Below the pieces are notes generated by a model. The model was not told where the DNA came from and ran no database searches. It saw only the letters and a program-made list of their open reading frames with translations. From the NCBI GenBank assembly GCA_028290595.1, contig JAQGJO010000589.1, positions 1-6,502 on the forward strand: 6,502 bases of DNA, written 5' to 3'. This document shows positions 1 through 6,501 of the stretch, in pieces. The stretch's first letter is position 1. Each line of letters begins with the position of its first letter. The stretch comes from Hyphomicrobiales bacterium. GTDB taxonomy: Bacteria > Pseudomonadota > Alphaproteobacteria > Rhizobiales > Beijerinckiaceae. A program made the position numbers and the translations under genes.

Positions 1-471
1 CTAGCCGAAGGTGCACGACGACGCATAGGCGACACCAATCTTGTTTTTGCATCACTGCACGATCTGCTTGCTTTGCTGGCCTGCGGCGATACCCAAGGCG
101 CGCGCCAACTGATTGACAGCTTGCGCCTATGCGCTGCCGAGCTCGTCAATGACCAGGGCCGCGTCGCGCGCGACATCGGCATTCCCCTGGCCGAGGCCCT
201 GGAAAGCGCCCATGCCGCTGACCGGATCGGCACGGAACTCGGACAACTGACCGGCCGCATGCAGCAGTTGGGCGGCAGCCACGCCCAGCGCGACGTCTTC
301 CTGCGGACGCTGATCGCCTTCGCCGCCGACGCCGGCGCGAAAAGCCTGGCACAGAAGCTGCTCGCCTTCCGGCATACGATCAGATCGCAGGACCGCTTCT
401 CCCGCACGGTGCTCGCCCGCCTTCATCCGCATTCCCAGACACTTGAGTTAAAAGCCCATGCCGTCGCCTGA
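1..471 (+). CDS. TTC38-like tetratricopeptide-repeat protein, C-terminal fragment (5' end outside window)
   Basis: The frame is open from base 1 to the TGA at 469-471, giving 156 residues with no start required, so this is the 3' end of a longer gene. The segment is helix-rich, with alternating Ala/Leu periodicity typical of TPR-like hairpins (LVFASLHDLLALLACGD, then IGIPLAEALESAHAADRI). The block GGSHAQRDVFLRTLI followed by an Ala-rich helix and a basic tail resembles, from memory, the end of human TTC38 and its bacterial homologues, which carry a GGS-x-AQRDVF motif near the C-terminus. Family members are soluble proteins of unknown biochemical role, probably protein-interaction scaffolds; no catalytic residues are recognisable. 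The downstream gene opgC is on the same strand 119 bases away, with a stem-loop in between, so co-transcription is uncertain. Family assignment is fairly good; function is unknown. Confidence 0.7.
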   Translation, partial: LAEGARRRIGDTNLVFASLHDLLALLACGDTQGARQLIDSLRLCAAELVNDQGRVARDIGIPLAEALESAHAADRIGTELGQLTGRMQQLGGSHAQRDVFLRTLIAFAADAGAKSLAQKLLAFRHTIRSQDRFSRTVLARLHPHSQTLELKAHAVA

Positions 472-485
472 CGGCCGCCGAAGAC

Positions 486-511
486 CGGAAGCAGTCGGAG
501 ACAAGCTTCCG
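486..511 (+). terminator. Stem-loop just after the TPR gene, possible transcript end
   Basis: CGGAAGC at 486-492 and GCTTCCG at 505-511 are perfect 7-base inverted arms around a 12-base loop, starting 15 bases after the TPR gene stop. No run of T follows, so it is not a classical intrinsic terminator. It may stabilise the 3' end of the upstream transcript, or be fortuitous in GC-rich DNA. Confidence 0.3.
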
Positions 512-553
512 TGCAAGCATTCGTGATCGTGCCCGTCTTGATGCCTTTTGACT

Positions 554-573
554 GCCATGTCATTGACATAGGC
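554..573. promoter_or_regulatory. Compact dyad upstream of opgC, candidate operator
   Basis: ATGTCA-T-TGACAT (557-569) is a perfect 6-base dyad with a single central base. It is flanked by GCC (554-556) and GGC (571-573), which extend the symmetry if A570 is bulged. It ends 17 bases before the opgC ATG, where a repressor or activator could act. It overlaps a TTGACT (548-553) and a TTGACA (563-568), but neither is followed by a convincing -10 box at the right distance. No regulator can be named from this sequence. Confidence 0.3.
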
Positions 574-590
574 ATGTCCGGAACCGTCCG

Positions 591-1850
591 ATGACCAGTC
601 TTGCCACGCAGCCGAAAGCGAGAGTCAGAGACCCCCGTCTCGACTTCTTTCGCGGCGTCGGCATGTTCATCATTCTGATGGCGCATATGCCCGAAAACCT
701 GTGGGCGCAATGGATCCCGGCGCGGTTCGGGTTCAGCGACGCCGCCGATCTTTTCGTCTTCTGTTCGGGCATGGCATCGGCCATCGCCTTTGGGGGCGCC
801 TTCGCCTCGCGCGGCTGGCTGATGGGCGCGGCGCGTATCGTCCACCGGGTCTGGCAGGTCTATTGGGCGCATATCGGCTCGTTCATCGTCGTCGTCTCGC
901 TTGCGATTATCGCCGACCGCTGGACCGGTACGCATTTTTACACCAGCGAACGCCTGAACCTCGATCCGTTCTTTGCCGACGTGCAGGGAAACTTCGCCAG
1001 ACTGGCGACGCTGACTTACATCCCCGATTGGTTCGACATCCTGCCGATGTATCTCGTGCTGCTGGCGATGATCCCCATCGTCATGGCGCTGGCCTCGATC
1101 AATCGCTGGCTCGTCGCCGCTTTCGTTCTGGCGCTGTGGGTCGCAGCCAATGTCTTCGGCGTCAATCTCGTCGCCGATCCGGCAACCAGCCGGCTGTGGT
1201 ATTTCAATCCACTCGGCTGGGCGCTGATCTTCTTCACCGGCTTTGGCTTCATGCGCGGCTGGATCCCTGCGCCGCCGGTAGACAGGCGGCTCATCATCGC
1301 CGCGATCGTTCTCGTCGTCGCTTTGATCCCGCCCTCCTGTCAGTTGATGTTTGCCTGCGATGGCGGCTGGGGCGCATCGATCGGCCTCGACGGCGCCTAT
1401 CGCACGCTGGCGGAATGGAACAGCAAGACCAGCTATGGACCGCTGCGCTATCTGCACTTTCTCGCCACCGCCTATCTGGCGTGGGTCGCCGTCGGCGAAG
1501 GCGGACGGCGTCTGACCGGCCCGTTCATCGAGGTGATGCGCCGCGTCGGCCAGCAGACGCTCGCGGTTTTCCTGACCGGGCTGTTCATGTCGCAGGCCTG
1601 CGGCATGCTGCTCGACTGGCTCGGCCACAGCTTCCTCACGTCGACAGCCGTCAATCTATTCGGCATGGCGGTGCTCACCGCGGCAGCCTTCATTGTCGGT
1701 TGGTTCAAATCGACGCCGTGGCGCGAACGTAAGCCGACGGCCGCACAGCCAGCGCAGGAGCGCGCGGCAAACCATCCGGCAAATGCGAGAACGCGCCCCG
1801 ATCAACACACACAACAAGGCGTGCCGCAACCGGCGCGTTCACAATCATGA
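591..1850 (+). CDS. opgC: OpgC-family protein, succinylation of osmoregulated periplasmic glucans
   Basis: This 419-residue integral inner-membrane protein belongs to the OpgC family, related to acyltransferase-3 enzymes. Characterised members add succinyl groups to osmoregulated periplasmic glucans, giving them negative charge. Seen here: the N-terminal motif RDPRLDFFRGVGMF (residues 13-26) leading into the first membrane segment with the conserved His (AHMP, 31-34); about ten hydrophobic segments, near 22-33, 52-72, 88-108, 150-168, 172-192, 205-222, 232-248, 286-302, 322-342 and 352-372; and the family-typical blocks FNPLGWALIFFTGF (205-218) and KTSYGPLRYLHFLATAYL (279-296). ATG 591 is the first start after an in-frame TGA at 564-566, with only a weak GGA (580-582) ahead of it. 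After the last membrane segment a polar, low-complexity tail of about 45 residues (from about 374) has no membrane or motif content. No opgG/opgH or cyclic-glucan synthase gene lies in the window. The exact glucan substrate is inferred from the family. Confidence 0.88.
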   Translation: MTSLATQPKARVRDPRLDFFRGVGMFIILMAHMPENLWAQWIPARFGFSDAADLFVFCSGMASAIAFGGAFASRGWLMGAARIVHRVWQVYWAHIGSFIVVVSLAIIADRWTGTHFYTSERLNLDPFFADVQGNFARLATLTYIPDWFDILPMYLVLLAMIPIVMALASINRWLVAAFVLALWVAANVFGVNLVADPATSRLWYFNPLGWALIFFTGFGFMRGWIPAPPVDRRLIIAAIVLVVALIPPSCQLMFACDGGWGASIGLDGAYRTLAEWNSKTSYGPLRYLHFLATAYLAWVAVGEGGRRLTGPFIEVMRRVGQQTLAVFLTGLFMSQACGMLLDWLGHSFLTSTAVNLFGMAVLTAAAFIVGWFKSTPWRERKPTAAQPAQERAANHPANARTRPDQHTQQGVPQPARSQS

Positions 1851-1883
1851 TTCTGATTCTGATCGTGGCCTGGGCGCTTGTGG

Positions 1884-2522
1884 TCAGCCGGCGTGCGGTA
1901 GCAGCGCGGCTTTCACTTTCTTGAAGCGTGACGACCAGCGATGCCGGCTCTGCTCGCGATCGACCACCTGCTGGTCGAGAACCCAGTTGAGCTGGATCGC
2001 CCGGCGTGGGCCTGCGAAAGGCTTGTGGCCATGCCATGAGTTGTCGGAACGGCGGAACGCCAGCAAGGTGCCGCCATAGGGAGGCACTTCGGCGGCATAG
2101 GCCTCAAGATCGTCGCCGGACCGCAGCACCCGCAGACGCCCGCCGTCGGACTCCCACTTCGGGTTCATGTAGAGCAGGACAGTGATGATCTTGGTGCGCG
2201 AATCCGTGTGGATTTCGCCATCGGTGTCGCGCACGAAACCGCGCACCGTATACATGGTCGGACGGCCGGTGAGATCGACGCCGAACTTGCCTTCGATCGC
2301 CCGGCGGAACGTCTCGCCTTCGAGTTCGCCCATCAGGCCGGCGAAAGCGCCGTCGATCGTCAATTCCGACGGCGGATGCGACCCGGGGCCGGGCACATCG
2401 GGAAAATCCTCACTGACTTTGGCGAACAGGTCCGGTGTGACGAAATTCTCGACGATCAGATAGTCGTACGGATCGCTTTGCAGCGGCGTGCGGTCGAGCT
2501 GATCGTAATTGAGATAAGTCAT
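1884..2522 (-). CDS. 2-oxoglutarate/Fe(II)-dependent oxygenase (prolyl-4-hydroxylase-like fold)
   Basis: A 212-residue soluble protein with the signature of non-haem iron hydroxylases. The iron-binding triad reads H105-x-D107 in GEIHTDSRTK and a distal His in SWHGHKPF (H164, with H166 as alternative). The 2-oxoglutarate-binding Arg sits nine to ten residues later in GPRRAIQLNW (R173/R174). Between them lie typical core strands (ITVLLYMNPKW, GGRLRVL, GGTLLAFR). Such enzymes use O2 and 2-oxoglutarate to hydroxylate a protein or small molecule; the substrate here is unknown. There is no signal peptide, so it is probably cytoplasmic. The C-terminus (about 192-205) is basic and could be amphipathic. 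It starts 18 bases downstream of the KAP NTPase stop on the same strand, without a strong Shine-Dalgarno or visible promoter, which suggests an operon with possible translational coupling. Its 3' end converges on opgC, 33 bases away. The fold call is firm; the role is open. Confidence 0.87.
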   Translation of the reverse strand: MTYLNYDQLDRTPLQSDPYDYLIVENFVTPDLFAKVSEDFPDVPGPGSHPPSELTIDGAFAGLMGELEGETFRRAIEGKFGVDLTGRPTMYTVRGFVRDTDGEIHTDSRTKIITVLLYMNPKWESDGGRLRVLRSGDDLEAYAAEVPPYGGTLLAFRRSDNSWHGHKPFAGPRRAIQLNWVLDQQVVDREQSRHRWSSRFKKVKAALLPHAG

Positions 2523-2540
2523 GAAATGTCCGATGCAGAC

Positions 2541-4538
2541 TTACAGCGAATAGGCCGACGCGATGGTGAGCGCCTGCTTCATGTCTCCTACCGTGATCGG
2601 CTTCTTCAGCCCCTTGGCCGTCGCTTTGAGCACCGCGGACAATTGCGCGCTGGCGCCATCGAGCTTGAGCGGATCGTCTTCCGGCCCTTGCGCCACGGCG
2701 CTTTTGAGCGCCGCCATATCGCCCGGCTCGCCACCGGTCTGCACCGCAAGCGCGATCGCCAGCGGCGCGAAGCTGTCCATCCGCGAGCGCGCCAGACGAT
2801 AAATATTGATGAACCGCAACACGTGGCGCGGCGACCGCCCCGCTACGTCAGAGAGCGCTTCAAGCAGCGCGGCCTCGCCCTGGCGCATCGGCGCGTCGAG
2901 GCTCGAAGCCGTGGCGTCGAACTGCGGCAAGCGCGGATCGCCCCGGCCGGCGCCGTTCAGCAATCCCTTGACGAAGTCACCGTAATTCAACTTCGCCGCA
3001 TTGGCGACGTTGAGCGGGGTCTGCACCAGTTTCGACAGCCGTGCGCGACCCTCGGCGCTGGCGCCAAGCGTAGAACTGTCAGCCGCGACGATGGCGACAA
3101 ACGGGCTGTGCGCCATGGCCTGCGTTGCTTCATCGAGAAAATTCAGGGCGCTTGGACCATCGAGCGCATCGACGTTGTCGATGGCGACGACGATACGCTG
3201 CGGCGCGTGAGCATTCTTGGAACCGGTTTCGAGTGCCCGCAGAAAGCCCCGGGCATCGCCGTCGCCTGCCGGGTTGGCTTTGGCCGCGAAAGGCGAAACC
3301 GTCATGGCCGTAGTACGCGCTCCCTGGGCGACGACAATCCGTTCCGCCTCTTCGGCACGGCGCGACTGCGTCTCCACATCCATGTTGAGATCGTCGACAA
3401 GCCGCGCCTGGTTCGAGACCAGATGATCGAGATCCTGCCGCCGCGCATCCATATCGGCCTGAAGATGGCTGACGCCGCGGAAGATCGGCGTCACGAAGCG
3501 CAGCGCCCGCACCACATTGAGCGCCAGCATGGCCAGGACAAGCCAGTTGCACAACGACCGCAACGTGCCGAGCCAGCCCGCATTGTTCTGCAGGAAGGTC
3601 ACCGTCGGCTGTAGGCCCTCGCTCTGCCCGCGCAGCCACGCGATCCATGACGGCTGCGACGCTTCCGCATGGCCGAGCGCCCAGGCGAGCACATAAAAGA
3701 TCACCGCCCAGACCAGCAGTTTCGTCTGGCCGCGAAAGGCCCACATGGAATGCAGGAAGGTCGAGACGCGGCCCATCAGTCCGCCACGCTCGGCAACGTC
3801 GCGCACCAGGTCCTTATAGGTCGCGACCGGATCACCGCTATCGAAACCGAACGAACGCAGACGATTCTCGATCCGGCTGCGATTGCTGCGGGCGTATGAA
3901 TCGATCCGCGAGCCGGATGTCTGATAGAGCACCGTCTCAGCAAGGCGCGCCTTGCGGCCTGACAACTCGTGCAATTGCTGCCGTTCGGCGTCGAGTTTGC
4001 GGCGTAGTTCAATCAGCCGCTCGCTGGCGACCCTGGCAGCCGCATGCGGATCGATCGCGCCCGCAGCAACCTCATCGGCGAATTTGGCGAATGCGCCATC
4101 GGCCGGCGGCTTGCGCAGGGCGTCAAAGACGGCGGAGGCAAGCGCATTGGCGACATTGCCCTGGGCTTTCGCGGCATCGATCCGCGCCACGGCCAGGCGC
4201 GAGATGAACGGGCTCTTCGGCCCGGCTTTGGCAGCCGCGTCGCGCAGGCTCTCGACCATGGCGACCAGGCGATTGAGCGCGAAACTCTTGCCCGAGCCGG
4301 CGGGGCCGAAAACGCCGATGGTCAGCGCGCCGGTTGTGCCGGTGTGGGCGGCAAGCTCGGCCAAGCCGCTCAGGGCGCCGTCGAGGCCGAACGCATCCGC
4401 ACCCTGGGGCGCATCGGCAATATAAGGACGATAGCGCCCGGCACTTCCCTGAGCCTCCGGGCCGTCCAATTTCGGCGTCAGCGCGGATTTTGCGGCTTGA
4501 ATATCAGTTGCGGGAGGAAGTTGGGTGGAATCGCTCAA
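2541..4538 (-). CDS. KAP-family P-loop NTPase with membrane hairpin
   Basis: 665 residues from the preferred TTG start. Walker A is GPAGSGKS (residues 78-85, Lys84). Walker B is RIVVAIDNVDAL, with Asp454 and Asp457. A downstream block SPRHVLRFINIYRLAR (569-584) matches the Pro-Arg...Arg-Phe-x-Asn pattern typical of KAP NTPases. Between the Walker motifs there are about 370 residues holding a charged, helical, possibly coiled-coil stretch (about 175-202), two membrane segments (273-289 and 323-346), and a second heptad-like stretch (357-402). This insertion of a membrane hairpin inside the NTPase domain is a hallmark of the KAP family. Both halves of the ATPase would face the cytoplasm. Known relatives are Kidins220/ARMS and the phage-exclusion protein PifA; bacterial chromosomal members are mostly uncharacterised. 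A GTG at 4562 would add eight residues but has no Shine-Dalgarno, whereas TTG 4538 has one, and MSDSTQL is a natural N-terminus. It heads a unit with the oxygenase gene and is divergent from ettA. Confidence 0.85.
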   Translation of the reverse strand: MSDSTQLPPATDIQAAKSALTPKLDGPEAQGSAGRYRPYIADAPQGADAFGLDGALSGLAELAAHTGTTGALTIGVFGPAGSGKSFALNRLVAMVESLRDAAAKAGPKSPFISRLAVARIDAAKAQGNVANALASAVFDALRKPPADGAFAKFADEVAAGAIDPHAAARVASERLIELRRKLDAERQQLHELSGRKARLAETVLYQTSGSRIDSYARSNRSRIENRLRSFGFDSGDPVATYKDLVRDVAERGGLMGRVSTFLHSMWAFRGQTKLLVWAVIFYVLAWALGHAEASQPSWIAWLRGQSEGLQPTVTFLQNNAGWLGTLRSLCNWLVLAMLALNVVRALRFVTPIFRGVSHLQADMDARRQDLDHLVSNQARLVDDLNMDVETQSRRAEEAERIVVAQGARTTAMTVSPFAAKANPAGDGDARGFLRALETGSKNAHAPQRIVVAIDNVDALDGPSALNFLDEATQAMAHSPFVAIVAADSSTLGASAEGRARLSKLVQTPLNVANAAKLNYGDFVKGLLNGAGRGDPRLPQFDATASSLDAPMRQGEAALLEALSDVAGRSPRHVLRFINIYRLARSRMDSFAPLAIALAVQTGGEPGDMAALKSAVAQGPEDDPLKLDGASAQLSAVLKATAKGLKKPITVGDMKQALTIASAYSL

Positions 4539-4544
4539 GAAATG

Positions 4545-4550
4545 TCTCCC
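4545..4550 (-). promoter_or_regulatory. Shine-Dalgarno that fixes the KAP NTPase start at TTG 4538
   Basis: On the minus strand GGGAGA lies six bases ahead of the TTG at 4538-4536. The upstream GTG at 4562-4560 has no purine-rich sequence before it, and the Shine-Dalgarno would fall inside the gene if that GTG were used. This favours the TTG. Confidence 0.6.
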
Positions 4551-4589
4551 GGACAGGTACACGAAGGTAAGATTCTGCTGCGCGCTCTT

Positions 4590-4618
4590 TTAACATAACC
4601 GAGGTGACCCGATATAGA
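4590..4618 (+). promoter_or_regulatory. Candidate sigma70-type promoter for ettA
   Basis: TTAACA (4590-4595) and TATAGA (4613-4618) are separated by 17 bases, each box matching the consensus at four or five of six positions. The predicted transcription start is near 4625, leaving a leader of about 120 bases before the ettA ATG. The intergenic space is shared with the divergent KAP gene; for that gene I found no equally good box pair on the minus strand. Prediction by eye only. Confidence 0.4.
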
Positions 4619-4648
4619 CGCAATATGGCTCATTCGCGACATTGCCAC

Positions 4649-4679
4649 CCTGCGGCTGCGACAGCGCTGGACCCGCAGG
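4649..4679 (+). other. Stem-loop in the ettA leader
   Basis: CCTGCGG (4649-4655) and CCGCAGG (4673-4679) form a perfect 7-base stem with a 17-base loop, which itself contains the palindrome CAGCGCTG (4662-4669). A smaller alternative stem, GGCG (4678-4681) with CGCC (4685-4688), overlaps the right arm, so the two are mutually exclusive. It lies inside the predicted leader, about 60 bases before the ettA start. It could be regulatory or a chance result of high GC; no known riboswitch is recognised. Confidence 0.3.
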
Positions 4680-4731
4680 CGGCACGCCGCTAAAACCCTC
4701 ACGAATTCCAGTTCCTAAACAACAGCAAGTC

Positions 4732-4735
4732 AGGA
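4732..4735 (+). promoter_or_regulatory. Shine-Dalgarno that decides the ettA start
   Basis: AGGA is only one base from the ATG at 4737, too close to use, but ten bases from the ATG at 4746. This supports the second ATG, whose product begins MARQFIYHM, aligning with the E. coli EttA start MAQFVYTM as I recall it. Confidence 0.5.
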
Positions 4736-4745
4736 TATGACGCCT

Positions 4746-6398
4746 ATGGCGCGCCAGTTCATTTATCATATGCAAGGCCTCAACAAGACCTGGCCGGGCG
4801 GCAAAAAGGTGCTCGAAAACATTCACTTGTCGTTCTATCCGGACGCCAAGATCGGCGTGCTCGGCGTCAACGGCTCGGGTAAATCGACGCTTCTGCGCAT
4901 TATGTCCGGCCTCGACACGGAATTCACTGGCGAGGGCTTTGTCGCCGAAGGCGCCCGCGTCGGCTATCTGCCGCAGGAGCCCCATCTGGACGAAAGCCTC
5001 GACGTGCTCGGCAATGTGATGCTGGGCGTCAAGCCGAAGAAGGACATTCTCGACCGCTATAACGAGCTGGCGATGAATTATTCCGACGAATCGGCCGATG
5101 AGATGACCCGCCTGCAGGACGAGATCGAAGCCCTGGGCCTATGGGATCTCGACAGCCAGGTCGAGCAGGCCATGGACGCGCTGGGCTGCCCGCCGAACGA
5201 TTGGGAAGTCGCAAACCTGTCAGGCGGCGAGCGCCGGCGCGTCGCTCTGTGCAAATTGCTGCTGGAAAAGCCGGAACTGCTGCTGCTCGACGAACCGACC
5301 AACCATCTCGACGCCGAAACCGTGAACTGGCTCGAAGGCCATCTGCGCGACTACCCCGGCGCCATTCTCATCGTCACCCATGACCGGTACTTTCTCGACA
5401 ATGTGACGAGCTGGATTCTCGAACTCGATCGCGGCAAGGGCATTCCCTACGAAGGCAATTACTCTGCCTGGTTGCAGCAGAAGCAGAAGCGCCTCGCCCA
5501 GGAAAACAGCGAAGACAAGGCGCGCCAGCGCGCGCTCGAAGCCGAATCCGAATGGATCGCGTCTTCGCCGCGCGCCCGCCAGGCCAAGAGCAAGGCGCGT
5601 ATTTCGCGCTATGACGAACTGCTGGCCAAGCAGAACGACAAGGCGCCGTCGACCGCGCAGATCATCATTCCGGTCGCCGAACGGCTGGGCAACAATGTCA
5701 TCGACTTCGAACATCTGTCGAAGGGTTTTGGCGAAAAGCTGCTGATCGACGATCTGTCATTCAAACTGCCGCCCGGCGGCATCGTTGGTGTGATCGGCCC
5801 CAACGGCGCCGGCAAGACGACCCTGTTCCGCATGATCACCGGCCAGGACAAGCCCGATGCCGGCACGCTCGCCATCGGCGAGAGCGTCCAGCTCGGTTAT
5901 GTCGACCAGTCGCGCGACAGCCTCGACGACAAGAAGACCGTCTGGGAGGAAATCTCCGGCGGCAACGACATCATCTATCTCGGCAAGCGCGAGATCAATT
6001 CGCGCGGCTATTGCTCGACCTTCAACTTCAAGGGGCCGGACCAGCAGAAGAAAGTCGGCATGCTGTCGGGCGGTGAACGCAACCGCGTGCATCTCGCCAA
6101 AATGCTCAAGAGCGGCGCCAACCTGCTGCTGCTCGACGAACCGACCAACGATCTCGACGTCGACACCTTGCGGGCGCTTGAGGAGGCGCTGACGGATTTT
6201 GCCGGCTGCGCCGTCATCATCTCCCATGACCGCTTCTTCCTCGACCGCATCGCCACCCACATTCTTTCGTTCGAGGGCGACAGCCATGTGGAATGGTTCG
6301 AGGGCAATTTCCAGGACTATGAGGAAGACAAGAAGCGCCGCCTGGGCAATGACAGCATCATCCCCAAGCGCCTGAAATATAAAAAGTTCGCGCGCTGA
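4746..6398 (+). CDS. ettA: Energy-dependent translational throttle protein EttA (ABC-F ATPase)
   Basis: A 550-residue ABC-F protein, essentially the length of E. coli EttA (about 555). It binds the ribosomal E site and, in response to the ATP/ADP ratio, gates entry of the 70S initiation complex into elongation. There are two ABC cassettes and no membrane segments. Cassette 1 has Walker A GVNGSGKS (residues 40-47), signature LSGGE (158-162), and Walker [13 protein letters not shown] with catalytic Glu183 and switch His212. Cassette 2 has Walker A GPNGAGKT (351-358), LSGGE (440-444), and [12 protein letters not shown] with Glu465 and His494. The helical arm that contacts the L1 stalk is present at about 90-135 and the inter-domain linker (PtIM) at about 242-297. 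Blocks such as [33 protein letters not shown] and the ending [11 protein letters not shown] are EttA-specific, setting it apart from Uup and resistance ABC-F proteins. All ATPase residues are intact. It appears monocistronic, read from its own promoter. Confidence 0.96.
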   Translation: MARQFIYHMQGLNKTWPGGKKVLENIHLSFYPDAKIGVLGVNGSGKSTLLRIMSGLDTEFTGEGFVAEGARVGYLPQEPHLDESLDVLGNVMLGVKPKKDILDRYNELAMNYSDESADEMTRLQDEIEALGLWDLDSQVEQAMDALGCPPNDWEVANLSGGERRRVALCKLLLEKPELLLLDEPTNHLDAETVNWLEGHLRDYPGAILIVTHDRYFLDNVTSWILELDRGKGIPYEGNYSAWLQQKQKRLAQENSEDKARQRALEAESEWIASSPRARQAKSKARISRYDELLAKQNDKAPSTAQIIIPVAERLGNNVIDFEHLSKGFGEKLLIDDLSFKLPPGGIVGVIGPNGAGKTTLFRMITGQDKPDAGTLAIGESVQLGYVDQSRDSLDDKKTVWEEISGGNDIIYLGKREINSRGYCSTFNFKGPDQQKKVGMLSGGERNRVHLAKMLKSGANLLLLDEPTNDLDVDTLRALEEALTDFAGCAVIISHDRFFLDRIATHILSFEGDSHVEWFEGNFQDYEEDKKRRLGNDSIIPKRLKYKKFAR

Positions 6399-6467
6399 AG
6401 CTAGAGCATTTTCAAGCGAAGTGGACGCCGGTTCGCGTGAAGAAAATGCTCTCTTTAAGAAGCTAGA
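6397..6467 (+). repeat. 9-base direct repeat GAAGCTAGA flanking the first palindrome
   Basis: GAAGCTAGA occurs at 6397-6405 and again at 6459-6467, 62 bases apart, bracketing the first palindromic element. The first copy begins inside the ettA stop codon. It may be a duplicated target or simply the shared leading end (CTAGA) of two adjacent elements of the same class. Confidence 0.55.
6403..6452. repeat. Palindromic intergenic repeat of Hyphomicrobiales type
   Basis: AGAGCATTTTC (6403-6413) and GAAAATGCTCT (6442-6452) are perfect 11-base inverted arms. An inner stem AAGCGAA (6414-6420) pairs with TTCGCGT (6432-6438) with one mismatch and a 3-base bulge at 6439-6441; the loop is 11 bases. From memory, near-identical sequences are scattered between genes of many Hyphomicrobiales. 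It begins four bases after the ettA stop, so in RNA it would cap the 3' end of the message, though no T-run follows to make it an intrinsic terminator. Confidence 0.75.
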
Positions 6468-6468
6468 C

Positions 6469-6501
6469 GCGTCTTTCCGATCCCATTGGATCGGAAAACG
6501 C
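6469..6501. repeat. Second palindromic repeat at the right edge
   Basis: TTTCCGATCC (6474-6483) and GGATCGGAAA (6488-6497) form a perfect 10-base stem with a CATT loop. Four more pairs, GCGT (6469-6472) with ACGC (6498-6501), extend it if C6473 is bulged. The GATCC-containing palindrome with AACGCT ending is also a type I recognise from Hyphomicrobiales intergenic DNA, often next to the preceding element. The window ends here, so a continuation cannot be judged. Confidence 0.7.

Noticed and set aside
563..591. TTGACA at 563-568 as the -35 box for opgC
   Set aside because: At the usual spacing the -10 position falls on GTCCGA, overlapping the start codon; no usable promoter results.
423..1628. 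Minus-strand open frame of 401 codons antisense to opgC
   Set aside because: The translation is a charged, low-complexity string (Asp, Glu, Arg, Gln) with no recognisable fold, while the plus strand gives a well-formed OpgC membrane protein.
701..1732. Plus-strand frame of 343 codons overlapping opgC in another frame
   Set aside because: The product is extremely rich in Arg, as expected for a frame-shifted reading of a GC-rich membrane-protein gene.
1850..1884. Bidirectional terminator between the convergent opgC and oxygenase genes
   Set aside because: The 33-base gap contains no inverted repeat with a T-run on either strand, only a short TGATTC tandem.
2208..3614. Long plus-strand open frame of 468 codons antisense to the oxygenase and KAP genes
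   Set aside because: Its product is Arg/His-rich without any domain or motif, and the opposite strand encodes two proteins with clear catalytic signatures. Long antisense frames are expected in GC-rich DNA.
5220..5714. Minus-strand frames antisense to ettA, including 5757-6287
   Set aside because: They read the complement of conserved ABC cassettes and have no motif of their own.
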